From NCBI GenBank assembly GCA_018060945.1, contig JAGOVB010000003.1, forward strand, positions 20,390-59,499: a DNA stretch of 39,110 bases, in the 5' to 3' direction. Origin of the DNA: Minisyncoccota bacterium. GTDB lineage: Bacteria > Patescibacteriota > Minisyncoccia > Phycocordibacterales > PALSA-1337. Below the pieces are notes generated by a model that was not told the origin of the DNA, made no database searches, and was given only the letters and a program-made list of their open reading frames with translations. The translations under genes and the position numbers were made by a program. Positions 32,517 to 39,110 of the stretch are shown one piece after another (position 1 is the first letter of the stretch; the number at the start of each line of letters is the position of its first letter).

Positions 32517-32631
32517 TGTTCTGGTGATTCGGCGCTATGGAACCACCCGTTCTCATTCCGAACACGGAAGTTAAACGTAGTAGCGGCGATGATAGTCTCT
32601 ATGGGGCAAAAGTAGCTAGTCGCCAGAACAG
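32517..32631 (+). rRNA. rrf: 5S ribosomal RNA
   Basis: About 115 nt. Helix I: TGTTCTGGTGA (32517-32527) pairs with TCGCCAGAACA (32620-32630), one G-T pair. The conserved loop B/C region CCGAACACGGAAGTTAAACG and the GGCGATGATAGT segment identify it. It follows 23S by about 75 nt with no tRNA between. No clear terminator; the -10 of the next gene starts 12 nt later. Confidence 0.95.
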
Positions 32632-32642
32632 AGTGTTTAATA

Positions 32643-32654
32643 TATAATTCCTAT
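32643..32654 (+). promoter_or_regulatory. Consensus -10, leaderless start
   Basis: TATAAT (32643-32648), 6 nt before the ATG at 32655, right after 5S. Confidence 0.65.
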
Positions 32655-33413
32655 ATGAGTTGGTCTACACGCAGAAAATCATTATTTGGCTACGGGTTTG
32701 TACTCGTGGTTCTTTTGGCTGTTGGAATTCCTTTATTTAATATATTTTATGTTACAGCAACCTGTTTTGATGGAAAACAAAATCAAAATGAAACAGGTAT
32801 AGATTGTGGGGGAAAATGTGCGCGAGTCTGTTCGAGCGCTTTTCTTTCACCTCGTATAAAATGGTCACAGATCGATAGTATAGGAAATGGAGTGTACAAT
32901 ATCGCAGCTTACGTAGAAAATCCAAATCTAGATGGCGCTGCTTCAAATGTTACTTACCGGTTCAATCTATATGATAAAAATGCTCAGCTTATTGGTGAGC
33001 GAACTGGATCAACCTACCTACCGGCACATAAAAATACACTCATATTTGAGTCCGCTGTCCAGACTGGTAAAAGCATTCCTGGTCCGGTTACTTTTGAATT
33101 TACACAACCTATTGAGTGGGAGAAAACTTCTTTCCAGAATGATGGTATCATCGTTTCAAACAAAAGTTTTGTTAGTGAAAAAGATGGATCCTCGCTGACA
33201 GCAACAATCAAAAATACAATGTACGATGACTACGGTCAGTTTTACGTATTCGCTATTCTCTATAATAGCGAAGGAAACCAGGTTGGCTTTTCACGCACAA
33301 AGTTAGATGGATTGAGACGAGGAGCTAGTACAAATATCCAATTTACTTGGCCTGGAGAAAAACAAGGAGTACTCACCACCGAAGTAATCCCAAGTATTAA
33401 TCGGATAAAATAA
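32655..33413 (+). CDS. Membrane-anchored protein with Cys-rich loop, unknown
   Basis: 252 aa. Basic N-terminus (MSWSTRRKS), one transmembrane helix (about residues 11-32), then a compact Cys cluster: CFDGKQNQNETGIDCGGKC followed by ARVC, a pattern of four Cys likely forming two disulfides outside the cell. The remaining ~190 residues are beta-rich (NIAAYVENPNLDGAASNVTY, SLTATIKNT), like a FxLYD/Ig-type fold. Its stop overlaps the rodA start (TAATG), so it may work with RodA in wall synthesis; that link is from gene order only. Confidence 0.7.
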   Translation: MSWSTRRKSLFGYGFVLVVLLAVGIPLFNIFYVTATCFDGKQNQNETGIDCGGKCARVCSSAFLSPRIKWSQIDSIGNGVYNIAAYVENPNLDGAASNVTYRFNLYDKNAQLIGERTGSTYLPAHKNTLIFESAVQTGKSIPGPVTFEFTQPIEWEKTSFQNDGIIVSNKSFVSEKDGSSLTATIKNTMYDDYGQFYVFAILYNSEGNQVGFSRTKLDGLRRGASTNIQFTWPGEKQGVLTTEVIPSINRIK

Positions 33414-34531
33414 TGAAACGTTTTTTTGAAATTGATTGGCTACTTTTTGGGGCCACCATACCTCTTTTAGGTGCTGGGTTGGTAACTATGAACTCATTCG
33501 GTACTGCTAGTTCGTATTTTGAACGACAGTTTATTTGGATCATTATTTCTATAGGTATATTTTTTATCTTATCGAATATAGATTTTAGATTTCTACACAG
33601 AACTGAAGTGGTAACTGGTCTTTTCATTGCGGGAGGAGCGTTGCTCGTGGGCCTGTTTACATTTGGATATGTGGCAAAAGGAGCACAAAGCTGGTTTGAT
33701 TTCGGTTTTTTTTCACTTCAGCCTGCTGAATTCGTAAAGATTATTTTGGTTATAGTATTGGCAAAGTATTTCTCCCGGCGACATATCGAGATAGCACATA
33801 TACGCCATATCCTAATCTCAGGTGTATATGCTTTTATCATATTTGCCCTAGTCCTTATACAGCCAGACTTCGGTTCAGCTATTATTATATTTTTCTTATG
33901 GTTGGGAATGGTTTTGGTATCAGGAATATCGAAAAAACACATTGCTCTCGTTACGCTCGTTGGCGCCCTGGCTTTTGCTGGTCTTTGGAGCTTTGGTTTT
34001 CAGGATTATCAGAAAAACCGCATCAAAAACTTTATCAATCCTTTGGCTGATATACGTGGAACTGGATACAATGCGTATCAATCTACGATCGCAGTAGGAT
34101 CTGGGCAGTGGTTGGGTAAGGGAGTGGGGTACGGAACTCAGTCACGACTTCGTTTTTTACCAGAGTACCAGACTGACTTTATCTTTGCTGCTTTTGCAGA
34201 GGAGTGGGGTTATGTCGGAGTGCTTATCCTATTTACTCTCTTCACTATCTTGGTATTACGGATTGTAATTATTGCTATGCACGGTGCTACAAATTTTGAA
34301 ATCCTCTTCGGACTAGGTGTGGCAATCCTTTTTGTCATCCATATAGTCATAAATATTGGGATGAATATCGGAGTGCTCCCAGTGACTGGGACCGCATTAC
34401 CTTTTTTAAGCTATGGGGGTACACATGTGCTCACTGAGTTTATTGCCCTAGGTATTTTAATGGGAATGCGTAAATATTCTCGCACCGCTCATAAAGACAC
34501 TATGAAGAATGAGTTTTTGGGGCCACAGTAG
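33413..34531 (+). CDS. rodA: RodA/FtsW-family peptidoglycan polymerase
   Basis: SEDS-family glycosyltransferase that builds lateral-wall glycan strands from lipid II; 372 aa, about ten transmembrane helices. Signatures include AQSWFDFGFFSLQPAEFVKI (GA.RWi..g...QPSE line), LIQPDFGSAIIIF, SRLRFLPEYQTDFIFAAFAE, and LPVTGTALPFLSYGGTHVLT. The Asp of QPDFG and the Glu of EEWGY are in their expected places. Coupled to the Cys-rich protein upstream. Its last 32 bases overlap the end of the convergent glycosyltransferase gene. A partner class B penicillin-binding protein is not in this window. Confidence 0.93.
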   Translation: MKRFFEIDWLLFGATIPLLGAGLVTMNSFGTASSYFERQFIWIIISIGIFFILSNIDFRFLHRTEVVTGLFIAGGALLVGLFTFGYVAKGAQSWFDFGFFSLQPAEFVKIILVIVLAKYFSRRHIEIAHIRHILISGVYAFIIFALVLIQPDFGSAIIIFFLWLGMVLVSGISKKHIALVTLVGALAFAGLWSFGFQDYQKNRIKNFINPLADIRGTGYNAYQSTIAVGSGQWLGKGVGYGTQSRLRFLPEYQTDFIFAAFAEEWGYVGVLILFTLFTILVLRIVIIAMHGATNFEILFGLGVAILFVIHIVINIGMNIGVLPVTGTALPFLSYGGTHVLTEFIALGILMGMRKYSRTAHKDTMKNEFLGPQ

Positions 34532-35669
34532 AGTATATTTTTTCGATGGATTGAATCATTTTTTGAAGACTGAAATCAGTCTTTACTTTTTTTATTAAAT
34601 TTCGGCCAAACTCCGAACGCATATCAGGGTGCTCGTACATAAAATTTACTGCATAGTCTATTTCTTGATATTTTCTGGGTTGGATCAGGATACCAGATTT
34701 CATGTCGTCGATAATGTCGGGGATACCCCCAACTGTAGTGGCAATGACAGGAATACCAACAAGTCCGATCTCCAACAGGGTATATGGCAGTCCTTCTTTT
34801 ACCGAAGACATGAGAAAGAGATCAAATGCTTTGGCATATTGAGAGGCATTTTCTATAAAACCAGCCAAATACACATGTGATCGGAGGTTTGATTTTTCAA
34901 TTAGTTTTTTCAAAGATTCTTCTTTTTCACCAGTACCAATAATGATGAGGAGGATGTCATTGTGTTGATTGATCAAGGACTTCATTGCTTCAACTGCATA
35001 TTCATAACCCTTACTTGGATGTAATTCTCCAATCATGCCCACGAGAAATTTGTCTTTCAGCAGTATACCAAGTCCGTTCCCAATATATTCCCGGGCCGCG
35101 TTCTCTCTGGGTGCCGACTGTTCCCTAACTCCATTAGGAATAAGAGTGATTTTATTTTTTGCGTATGGAAAAAGTGCGGTCTGATCCGTTTCTTTTTTAG
35201 AAATGGTGACTATGTGTGTCGCAAAGACTGTAGTGATCCATGAGGCAGAGACAATGAGCAGTTTTTGATACAGGGGCCTGTCTTCGTTGAAAGCCCAGCC
35301 GTGAACAGTGTATATAATTTTCTTTATTTTGAGTATTCGGGCAGAAAGGGCACCAAGTCCAGCTGCTTTTGGGCTGTGTAAGTGAAGAATGTCTGGCTTT
35401 TCTTGTTTTAAAATCTTGTAAACTTCAACGAATGAGATCAGGTCTTTTTTGACACTTATATCACGCCACATTGTATCAATGCTTATGGTACGGATACTGA
35501 CCTCTGCGAGCTTTTTCTTTAACACTCCATGTCCTCCAAGGATAACAACCACATCGTACTTTTTTGGATCCAGGTGTGTGGCTATGTCATAGACGTGTTT
35601 TTGAGCACCACCCCAGTTAGATTTGGTGATCAGAAAGGCTATCTTGGTTCGAGGAGTATCGGTAGACAT
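34500..35669 (-). CDS. GT4-family glycosyltransferase
   Basis: 389 aa from the ATG at 35669 (MSTDTPRTKIAFL); an ATG two codons upstream (35675) is equally possible. GT-B fold: N-domain with NWGGAQKHVYDIATHLDP and HLHSPKAAGLGALSARI; C-domain with LIPNGV, GMIGELHPSKGYEYAVEAM, and the nucleotide-sugar binding E-x7-E in KEGLPYTLLEIGLVGIPVIA. Transfers a sugar, with retention, in surface glycan assembly. It is divergent from the polyprenyl-phosphate sugar transferase, sharing a promoter region, so the two probably serve one glycan pathway. Confidence 0.92.
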   Translation of the reverse strand: MSTDTPRTKIAFLITKSNWGGAQKHVYDIATHLDPKKYDVVVILGGHGVLKKKLAEVSIRTISIDTMWRDISVKKDLISFVEVYKILKQEKPDILHLHSPKAAGLGALSARILKIKKIIYTVHGWAFNEDRPLYQKLLIVSASWITTVFATHIVTISKKETDQTALFPYAKNKITLIPNGVREQSAPRENAAREYIGNGLGILLKDKFLVGMIGELHPSKGYEYAVEAMKSLINQHNDILLIIIGTGEKEESLKKLIEKSNLRSHVYLAGFIENASQYAKAFDLFLMSSVKEGLPYTLLEIGLVGIPVIATTVGGIPDIIDDMKSGILIQPRKYQEIDYAVNFMYEHPDMRSEFGRNLIKKVKTDFSLQKMIQSIEKIYSTVAPKTHSS

Positions 35670-35676
35670 ATACATT

Positions 35677-35697
35677 AGTATAGTATACTATTTCCAC
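35677..35697. promoter_or_regulatory. Divergent overlapping -10 elements, both leaderless
   Basis: A 12-bp palindrome ATAGTATACTAT (35680-35691) holds TATACT on the plus strand (35684-35689, 8 nt before ATG 35698) and two TATACT hexamers on the minus strand (35687-35682 and 35682-35677, 6 and 7 nt before ATGs at 35675 and 35669). Confidence 0.6.
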
Positions 35698-36984
35698 ATG
35701 CAAAACATTAGACAAAATGAGTATATTGTGCTCCTAATAGGCGATATTATCGTTCTCGCGGTCTCTTTGGCGCTTACAGTTTTTGTACGCGGGCAAGCCT
35801 TTTCTGACCATATTGGGCCATTCTCAATACTCTTTATTTTCTCTATTGTTACTTTCTTTATAGCGGGACTCTATGAACAACACACCCTTCTTTTTAAAAA
35901 GAAACTATCCCAGATTATTACGAGAGCGCAGATTGGAAATGCAATCATTGCAATAGCATTGTTCTATTTTGTACCTTTCTTTACCATCACGCCAAAGATA
36001 AACCTTTTCCTATACCTTGGGATTTCACTTATAATTTTGTTTGTCTGGAGATTATATGGTCTAAAGGCGTTTGTTACCGGGAACAAGAAACATGCCGTCG
36101 TCCTTGGAGAGGGTGCTGAGGCAGATGAGCTGATTCATGAAATAAACAACAATAGCCGCTATCCATTTAGGATCCTAAGGAAGATCAATCCAGAACAGCT
36201 TGCGACACTGCCTAGCGACATAACCATGGTTATACTCGATGATCGGATGAAGTACGCACAGTTACTCTATCCTCTTATCTTAAAAGGCATTCAGTGTGTT
36301 GAGCTTACAAAGCTTTATGAAGAGATATTTGAGCGTATCCCATTGTCTTTGGTAAATGAGGGGTGGCTTGTTCGAAATATCTCTGTGACACGCCGATATA
36401 CCTACAATGCAGTTAAAAGAGTGTTTGATATCATTGTGGCTACATGTCTCGGTATCGTGCCGATAATTTGTTTTCCATTTATATATATCTTGGTAAAACT
36501 CGAAGATGGTGGCCCTGTCTTTATCAGTCAGGATCGTGTCGGAAGAGATGGAAAGATAATCAGAATATATAAGTTCCGTAGCATGACCGCAAATGATAAT
36601 GGTAAATACGGCAAAGATGGTACTCCTCATCGAGTGACCAGAGTAGGGGACTTTCTAAGAAAAAGCCGATTGGATGAGTTTGCCCAGTTATACAATGTTC
36701 TTATTGGGGATCTATCTCTCGTGGGTCCTCGCCCTGAGTTTCCAGCATTAGTTACACAGTACGAAGAAAAGATTCCATACTTTGGATTGCGCCATATAGT
36801 ACAGCCAGGTCTTTCAGGTTGGGCTCAGCTCTATGGGGAGCATGCACATCATCAGCTAGGTCTAGATGAGACCCGTAACAAGCTATCTTACGATCTGTAT
36901 TATATAAAGCACCGTTCATTGGTACTCGAGCTTACGATTGCCCTCAGAACAATCAGGATACTTTTGTCTAAAAGTGGAATTTAG
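35698..36984 (+). CDS. Polyprenyl-phosphate sugar-1-phosphate transferase (WbaP/undecaprenyl type)
   Basis: 428 aa from the ATG at 35698; residues before it in frame would precede the promoter. Four N-terminal transmembrane helices (about 10-110), a CoA-binding-like Rossmann segment (about 125-200, AVVLGEGAEADELIHEI), one more hydrophobic membrane-inserting helix, then the bacterial sugar-transferase catalytic domain: KRVFDIIVATCLGIV, GPVFISQDRVGRDGKIIRIY, KFRSMT, RKSRLDEFAQLYNVLIGDLS, LVGPRPE, PGLSGWAQ. It starts surface glycan synthesis by putting the first sugar phosphate on the lipid carrier. Gene context (GT4, rodA) fits. Confidence 0.93.
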   Translation: MQNIRQNEYIVLLIGDIIVLAVSLALTVFVRGQAFSDHIGPFSILFIFSIVTFFIAGLYEQHTLLFKKKLSQIITRAQIGNAIIAIALFYFVPFFTITPKINLFLYLGISLIILFVWRLYGLKAFVTGNKKHAVVLGEGAEADELIHEINNNSRYPFRILRKINPEQLATLPSDITMVILDDRMKYAQLLYPLILKGIQCVELTKLYEEIFERIPLSLVNEGWLVRNISVTRRYTYNAVKRVFDIIVATCLGIVPIICFPFIYILVKLEDGGPVFISQDRVGRDGKIIRIYKFRSMTANDNGKYGKDGTPHRVTRVGDFLRKSRLDEFAQLYNVLIGDLSLVGPRPEFPALVTQYEEKIPYFGLRHIVQPGLSGWAQLYGEHAHHQLGLDETRNKLSYDLYYIKHRSLVLELTIALRTIRILLSKSGI

Positions 36985-36986
36985 TA

Positions 36987-37000
36987 TATAGTACTTCATT
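36987..37000 (+). promoter_or_regulatory. -10, near-leaderless secD start
   Basis: TATAGT (36987-36992), 8 nt before the ATG at 37001. Confidence 0.45.
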
Positions 37001-38245
37001 ATGCTAAGAACAAGAATATATGCGGTATTTCTAGTATTATTCGCGATTGCGGTAGGTTTCTATGTGACTAAAGGAAAGCCATTTACTCTAGGGCTTGATT
37101 TGAATGGAGGAACTCATCTGGTGTACAAGGCAGACATCTCAAAAATACCTAGTGGCGATATCAACCCTTCGATGCAGTCTTTGCGTGATGTGATTGAAAA
37201 ACGTGTAAATATATACGGAGTTTCGGAACCACTCGTACAGGTAGAGCAGGGAGGCGTGTTGGGATCAAAAGAAGCTGAGCACAAGCTTGTTGTCGAATTG
37301 CCTGGAGTTACTGATATAGACGCAGCTGTAAAGATGATCGGTCAGATTCCAAAACTAGAATTTCGACTCGTGAAAGAAGAGAAACAAGAGAATGCATCTT
37401 CGACTTTTACAACTGAGTACACAGGTATCACCGGGGCTCAGCTAAAGCGTGCAACACTACAGTTTGATCCAAATACAAGTCAGCCTACCGTCGGTCTCGA
37501 ATTGTCAGCAGAAGGCCGAGATATATTTGCTAAGGTTACCAAAGAACATACAGGAGAGGTACTCGGTATATTCCTCGATGGACAGGTCTTGTCATTGCCG
37601 ACCATTCGACAAGAAATCCGTGATGGTAAGGCAGTCATATCTGGTAGCTTTGACCGAAAAGAAGCTCAGGCTTTGGTCCGAGATCTAAACTATGGAGCAC
37701 TGCCTTTGCCAATTGAGCTCATCTCTACACAGACTATTGGGTCTTCTTTGGGCCAAAATGCACTACAGGGAGGGGTAAAAGCGGGTGTGGTAGCATTTAT
37801 CATCATTGCGATTTTCCTCGTCATGTATTATCGACTACCAGGGTTCGTAGCTGTTCTTGCCCTCGGTATGTATAGCGTGCTCATGTTGGCGTTATTTAAA
37901 TTGATCCCAGTAACACTCACAGCTGCTGGTATCGCTGGCTTCATCCTTTCTATCGGTATGGCCGTCGATGCAAACATTCTTATCTTTGAGCGTATGAAAG
38001 AAGAGCTAAAACGAGGTAAAAATCAGTGGGATGCGATGCACGAAGGATTTGCTCGAGCGTGGCTCTCTATCCGAGATTCAAACACCTCAAGCATTTTGAC
38101 AGGTCTCATCCTCTATTTCTTTGGTAGCTCATCTATCATCACCGGATTTGCACTTGTGTTTATCATAGGTGTGCTCGTGTCTATGTTCAGCGCAATCACC
38201 GCTTCACGAATATTCCTTTATTCAATTAGCCGATCACAAAAATAA
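37001..38245 (+). CDS. secD: Protein-export membrane protein SecD
   Basis: Proton-motive-force-driven accessory of the Sec translocon. 414 aa, shorter than E. coli SecD (615) because the periplasmic P1 region is reduced. One N-terminal helix, then GLDLNGGTHLVYKADISK, a P1 domain ending around LGIFLDGQVLSLPTIRQEI, and five C-terminal helices with IELISTQTIGSSLG and the conserved GMAVDANILIFERMKEEL, plus SILTGLILYFFGSSSI. secF follows 1 nt after the stop, the normal order. Confidence 0.96.
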   Translation: MLRTRIYAVFLVLFAIAVGFYVTKGKPFTLGLDLNGGTHLVYKADISKIPSGDINPSMQSLRDVIEKRVNIYGVSEPLVQVEQGGVLGSKEAEHKLVVELPGVTDIDAAVKMIGQIPKLEFRLVKEEKQENASSTFTTEYTGITGAQLKRATLQFDPNTSQPTVGLELSAEGRDIFAKVTKEHTGEVLGIFLDGQVLSLPTIRQEIRDGKAVISGSFDRKEAQALVRDLNYGALPLPIELISTQTIGSSLGQNALQGGVKAGVVAFIIIAIFLVMYYRLPGFVAVLALGMYSVLMLALFKLIPVTLTAAGIAGFILSIGMAVDANILIFERMKEELKRGKNQWDAMHEGFARAWLSIRDSNTSSILTGLILYFFGSSSIITGFALVFIIGVLVSMFSAITASRIFLYSISRSQK

Positions 38246-38246
38246 C

Positions 38247-39110
38247 ATGTATATCGTCACTTATCGAAAAGTATTCTACGCTATCGCTGCACTCCTTGTT
38301 GTTGGATCAATTGGAGTTGTCTTTGTAAAAGGATTGAACTACAGCATTGATTTTAAAGGGGGAACTATAATCGAAGCTGAATATACAGGAGAAAGACCGA
38401 GTCGCGAGTCTGTGTTAGAAGTCTTAAAACCGCTCGATTTAAGCGAGTCTGTTCGTGAGACAGGAGACAAGGGCTTTCTTATCCGAAGCCGAGCAATATC
38501 AAACGAAGAACGAGTAACCATTACGTCTCTTTTAAAGGGAGCTGAAATCAAGCGATTTGATTCCATTGGTCCTGTACTTGGAAAAGAAGCGGCTCGATCG
38601 GCCTATGCTTCTATCCTGCTTGTTTTGGTTGTAATCGTGCTCTTTATTGCATATGCATTTCGACATGTCTCACGACCGATCTCTTCTTGGCAGTATGGAT
38701 TCGTAGCAATTATCGCTCTCGTTCACGACGTGATTATTCCTGTGGGAGTATTTGCCTTCCTCGGCTATGAAGTCGATACATTGTTTGTTACCGCACTCCT
38801 TGTGATTCTAGGATTCTCAATCCATGACACGATCGTAGTATTCGACCGTGTCCGAGAAAATCTCCGCAATCAAAAGAAAGAAAGTTTTACCGAAATTGTC
38901 GGGAACAGTATCAGCCAAACCTTTGCTCGTTCAATCAACACTTCATTGACTACACTCATGGCCCTTGTAGCACTCTACATATACGGAGGTGAAGCAACAC
39001 ATAAGTTTGCTCTAGCCCTTCTTATCGGTATTACAGCAGGTACATATTCATCAATATTCATCGGTTCGCCACTCTTGGTGACTATCGAAAAGTGGCAGAA
39101 TCGCAAGAAG
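38247..39110 (+). CDS. secF: Protein-export membrane protein SecF (3' end cut by window)
   Basis: 288 codons visible and open to the last base. One N-terminal helix, YSIDFKGGTIIEAEYTGE (the SecF DFxGG line), a small P1 domain, SIGPVLGKEAARSAYASILL, then helices with LVHDVIIPVGVFAFLGYEVD, LGFSIHDTIVVFDRVRENL and SINTSLTTLMALVALYIYGG. Already close to the typical 290-320 aa length, so few residues are missing. Partner of SecD. Confidence 0.97.
   Translation, partial: MYIVTYRKVFYAIAALLVVGSIGVVFVKGLNYSIDFKGGTIIEAEYTGERPSRESVLEVLKPLDLSESVRETGDKGFLIRSRAISNEERVTITSLLKGAEIKRFDSIGPVLGKEAARSAYASILLVLVVIVLFIAYAFRHVSRPISSWQYGFVAIIALVHDVIIPVGVFAFLGYEVDTLFVTALLVILGFSIHDTIVVFDRVRENLRNQKKESFTEIVGNSISQTFARSINTSLTTLMALVALYIYGGEATHKFALALLIGITAGTYSSIFIGSPLLVTIEKWQNRKK

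Overview
The window looks like a chromosomal segment of an ultra-small Candidate Phyla Radiation (Patescibacteria, probably Parcubacteria-group) bacterium. The reasons are: tightly packed housekeeping genes with 1-4 nt start/stop overlaps; shortened core proteins (RecO 161 aa, SecD 414 aa, MetRS 461 aa); a rpsF-ssb-rpsR operon with no rplI after it; a 23S rRNA gene interrupted by self-splicing introns and not preceded by 16S; and a secreted protein of the 'signal peptide + short coiled coil + peptidoglycan-binding domain + long acidic beta region' type that is common in these genomes. UGA is used as a stop (metG, the 829-aa hydrolase), so the Gracilibacteria/Absconditabacteria code does not apply. 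No 16S, tRNA, CRISPR, IS element or prophage was seen. The lineage call is inference.

Layout. 1-13.9 kb: translation and repair genes on the plus strand: glyA (partial), argS, a candidate small RNA, ileS carrying an inserted histidine-phosphatase domain, recO, a membrane-anchored beta-rich protein, glyS, an M16 protease, an AI-2E-type permease, metG and tatD. 13.9-16.2 kb: a leader resembling the S6:S18 binding site, rpsF-ssb-rpsR, a terminator, then two small membrane proteins. 16.2-20.3 kb (minus): ftsK, a small anchored protein, recA and efp. 20.4-26.2 kb: a winged-helix protein, a 436-nt structured intergenic region, the large surface protein, a 35-aa membrane peptide and a secreted beta-helix/LCAT-type hydrolase. 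26.2-28.7 kb: L10 leader, rplJ-rplL, an HTH protein and a membrane protein of the conserved-TM-helix/MscS-related type. 28.7-32.6 kb: rRNA promoters and leader, 23S with two group I introns, 5S. 32.6-39.1 kb: a Cys-rich anchored protein, rodA, a GT4 glycosyltransferase (minus), a polyprenyl-phosphate sugar transferase, secD and secF (cut by the window end).

Expression logic. Shine-Dalgarno motifs are scarce. Many genes that are not translationally coupled have a -10 element (often TGnTATAAT-like) ending only 6-9 nt before the start codon, which predicts leaderless mRNAs. Genes with real leaders (rpsF, rplJ, the surface protein, 23S) carry RNA structure, and for rpsF and rplJ the structure matches known r-protein autoregulation.

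Most unusual items: the complete histidine-phosphatase (RHG) domain inside an IleS2-type isoleucyl-tRNA synthetase; a free-standing two-hairpin small RNA with its own promoter and terminator between argS and ileS; two ORF-less group I introns at 23S sites L1931 and L2593 in an unlinked 23S-5S locus; a possible pseudoknot/terminator upstream of 23S; a beta-helix/lipase-like fusion; and an EF-P whose modification loop has Gln where Lys or Arg is usual.
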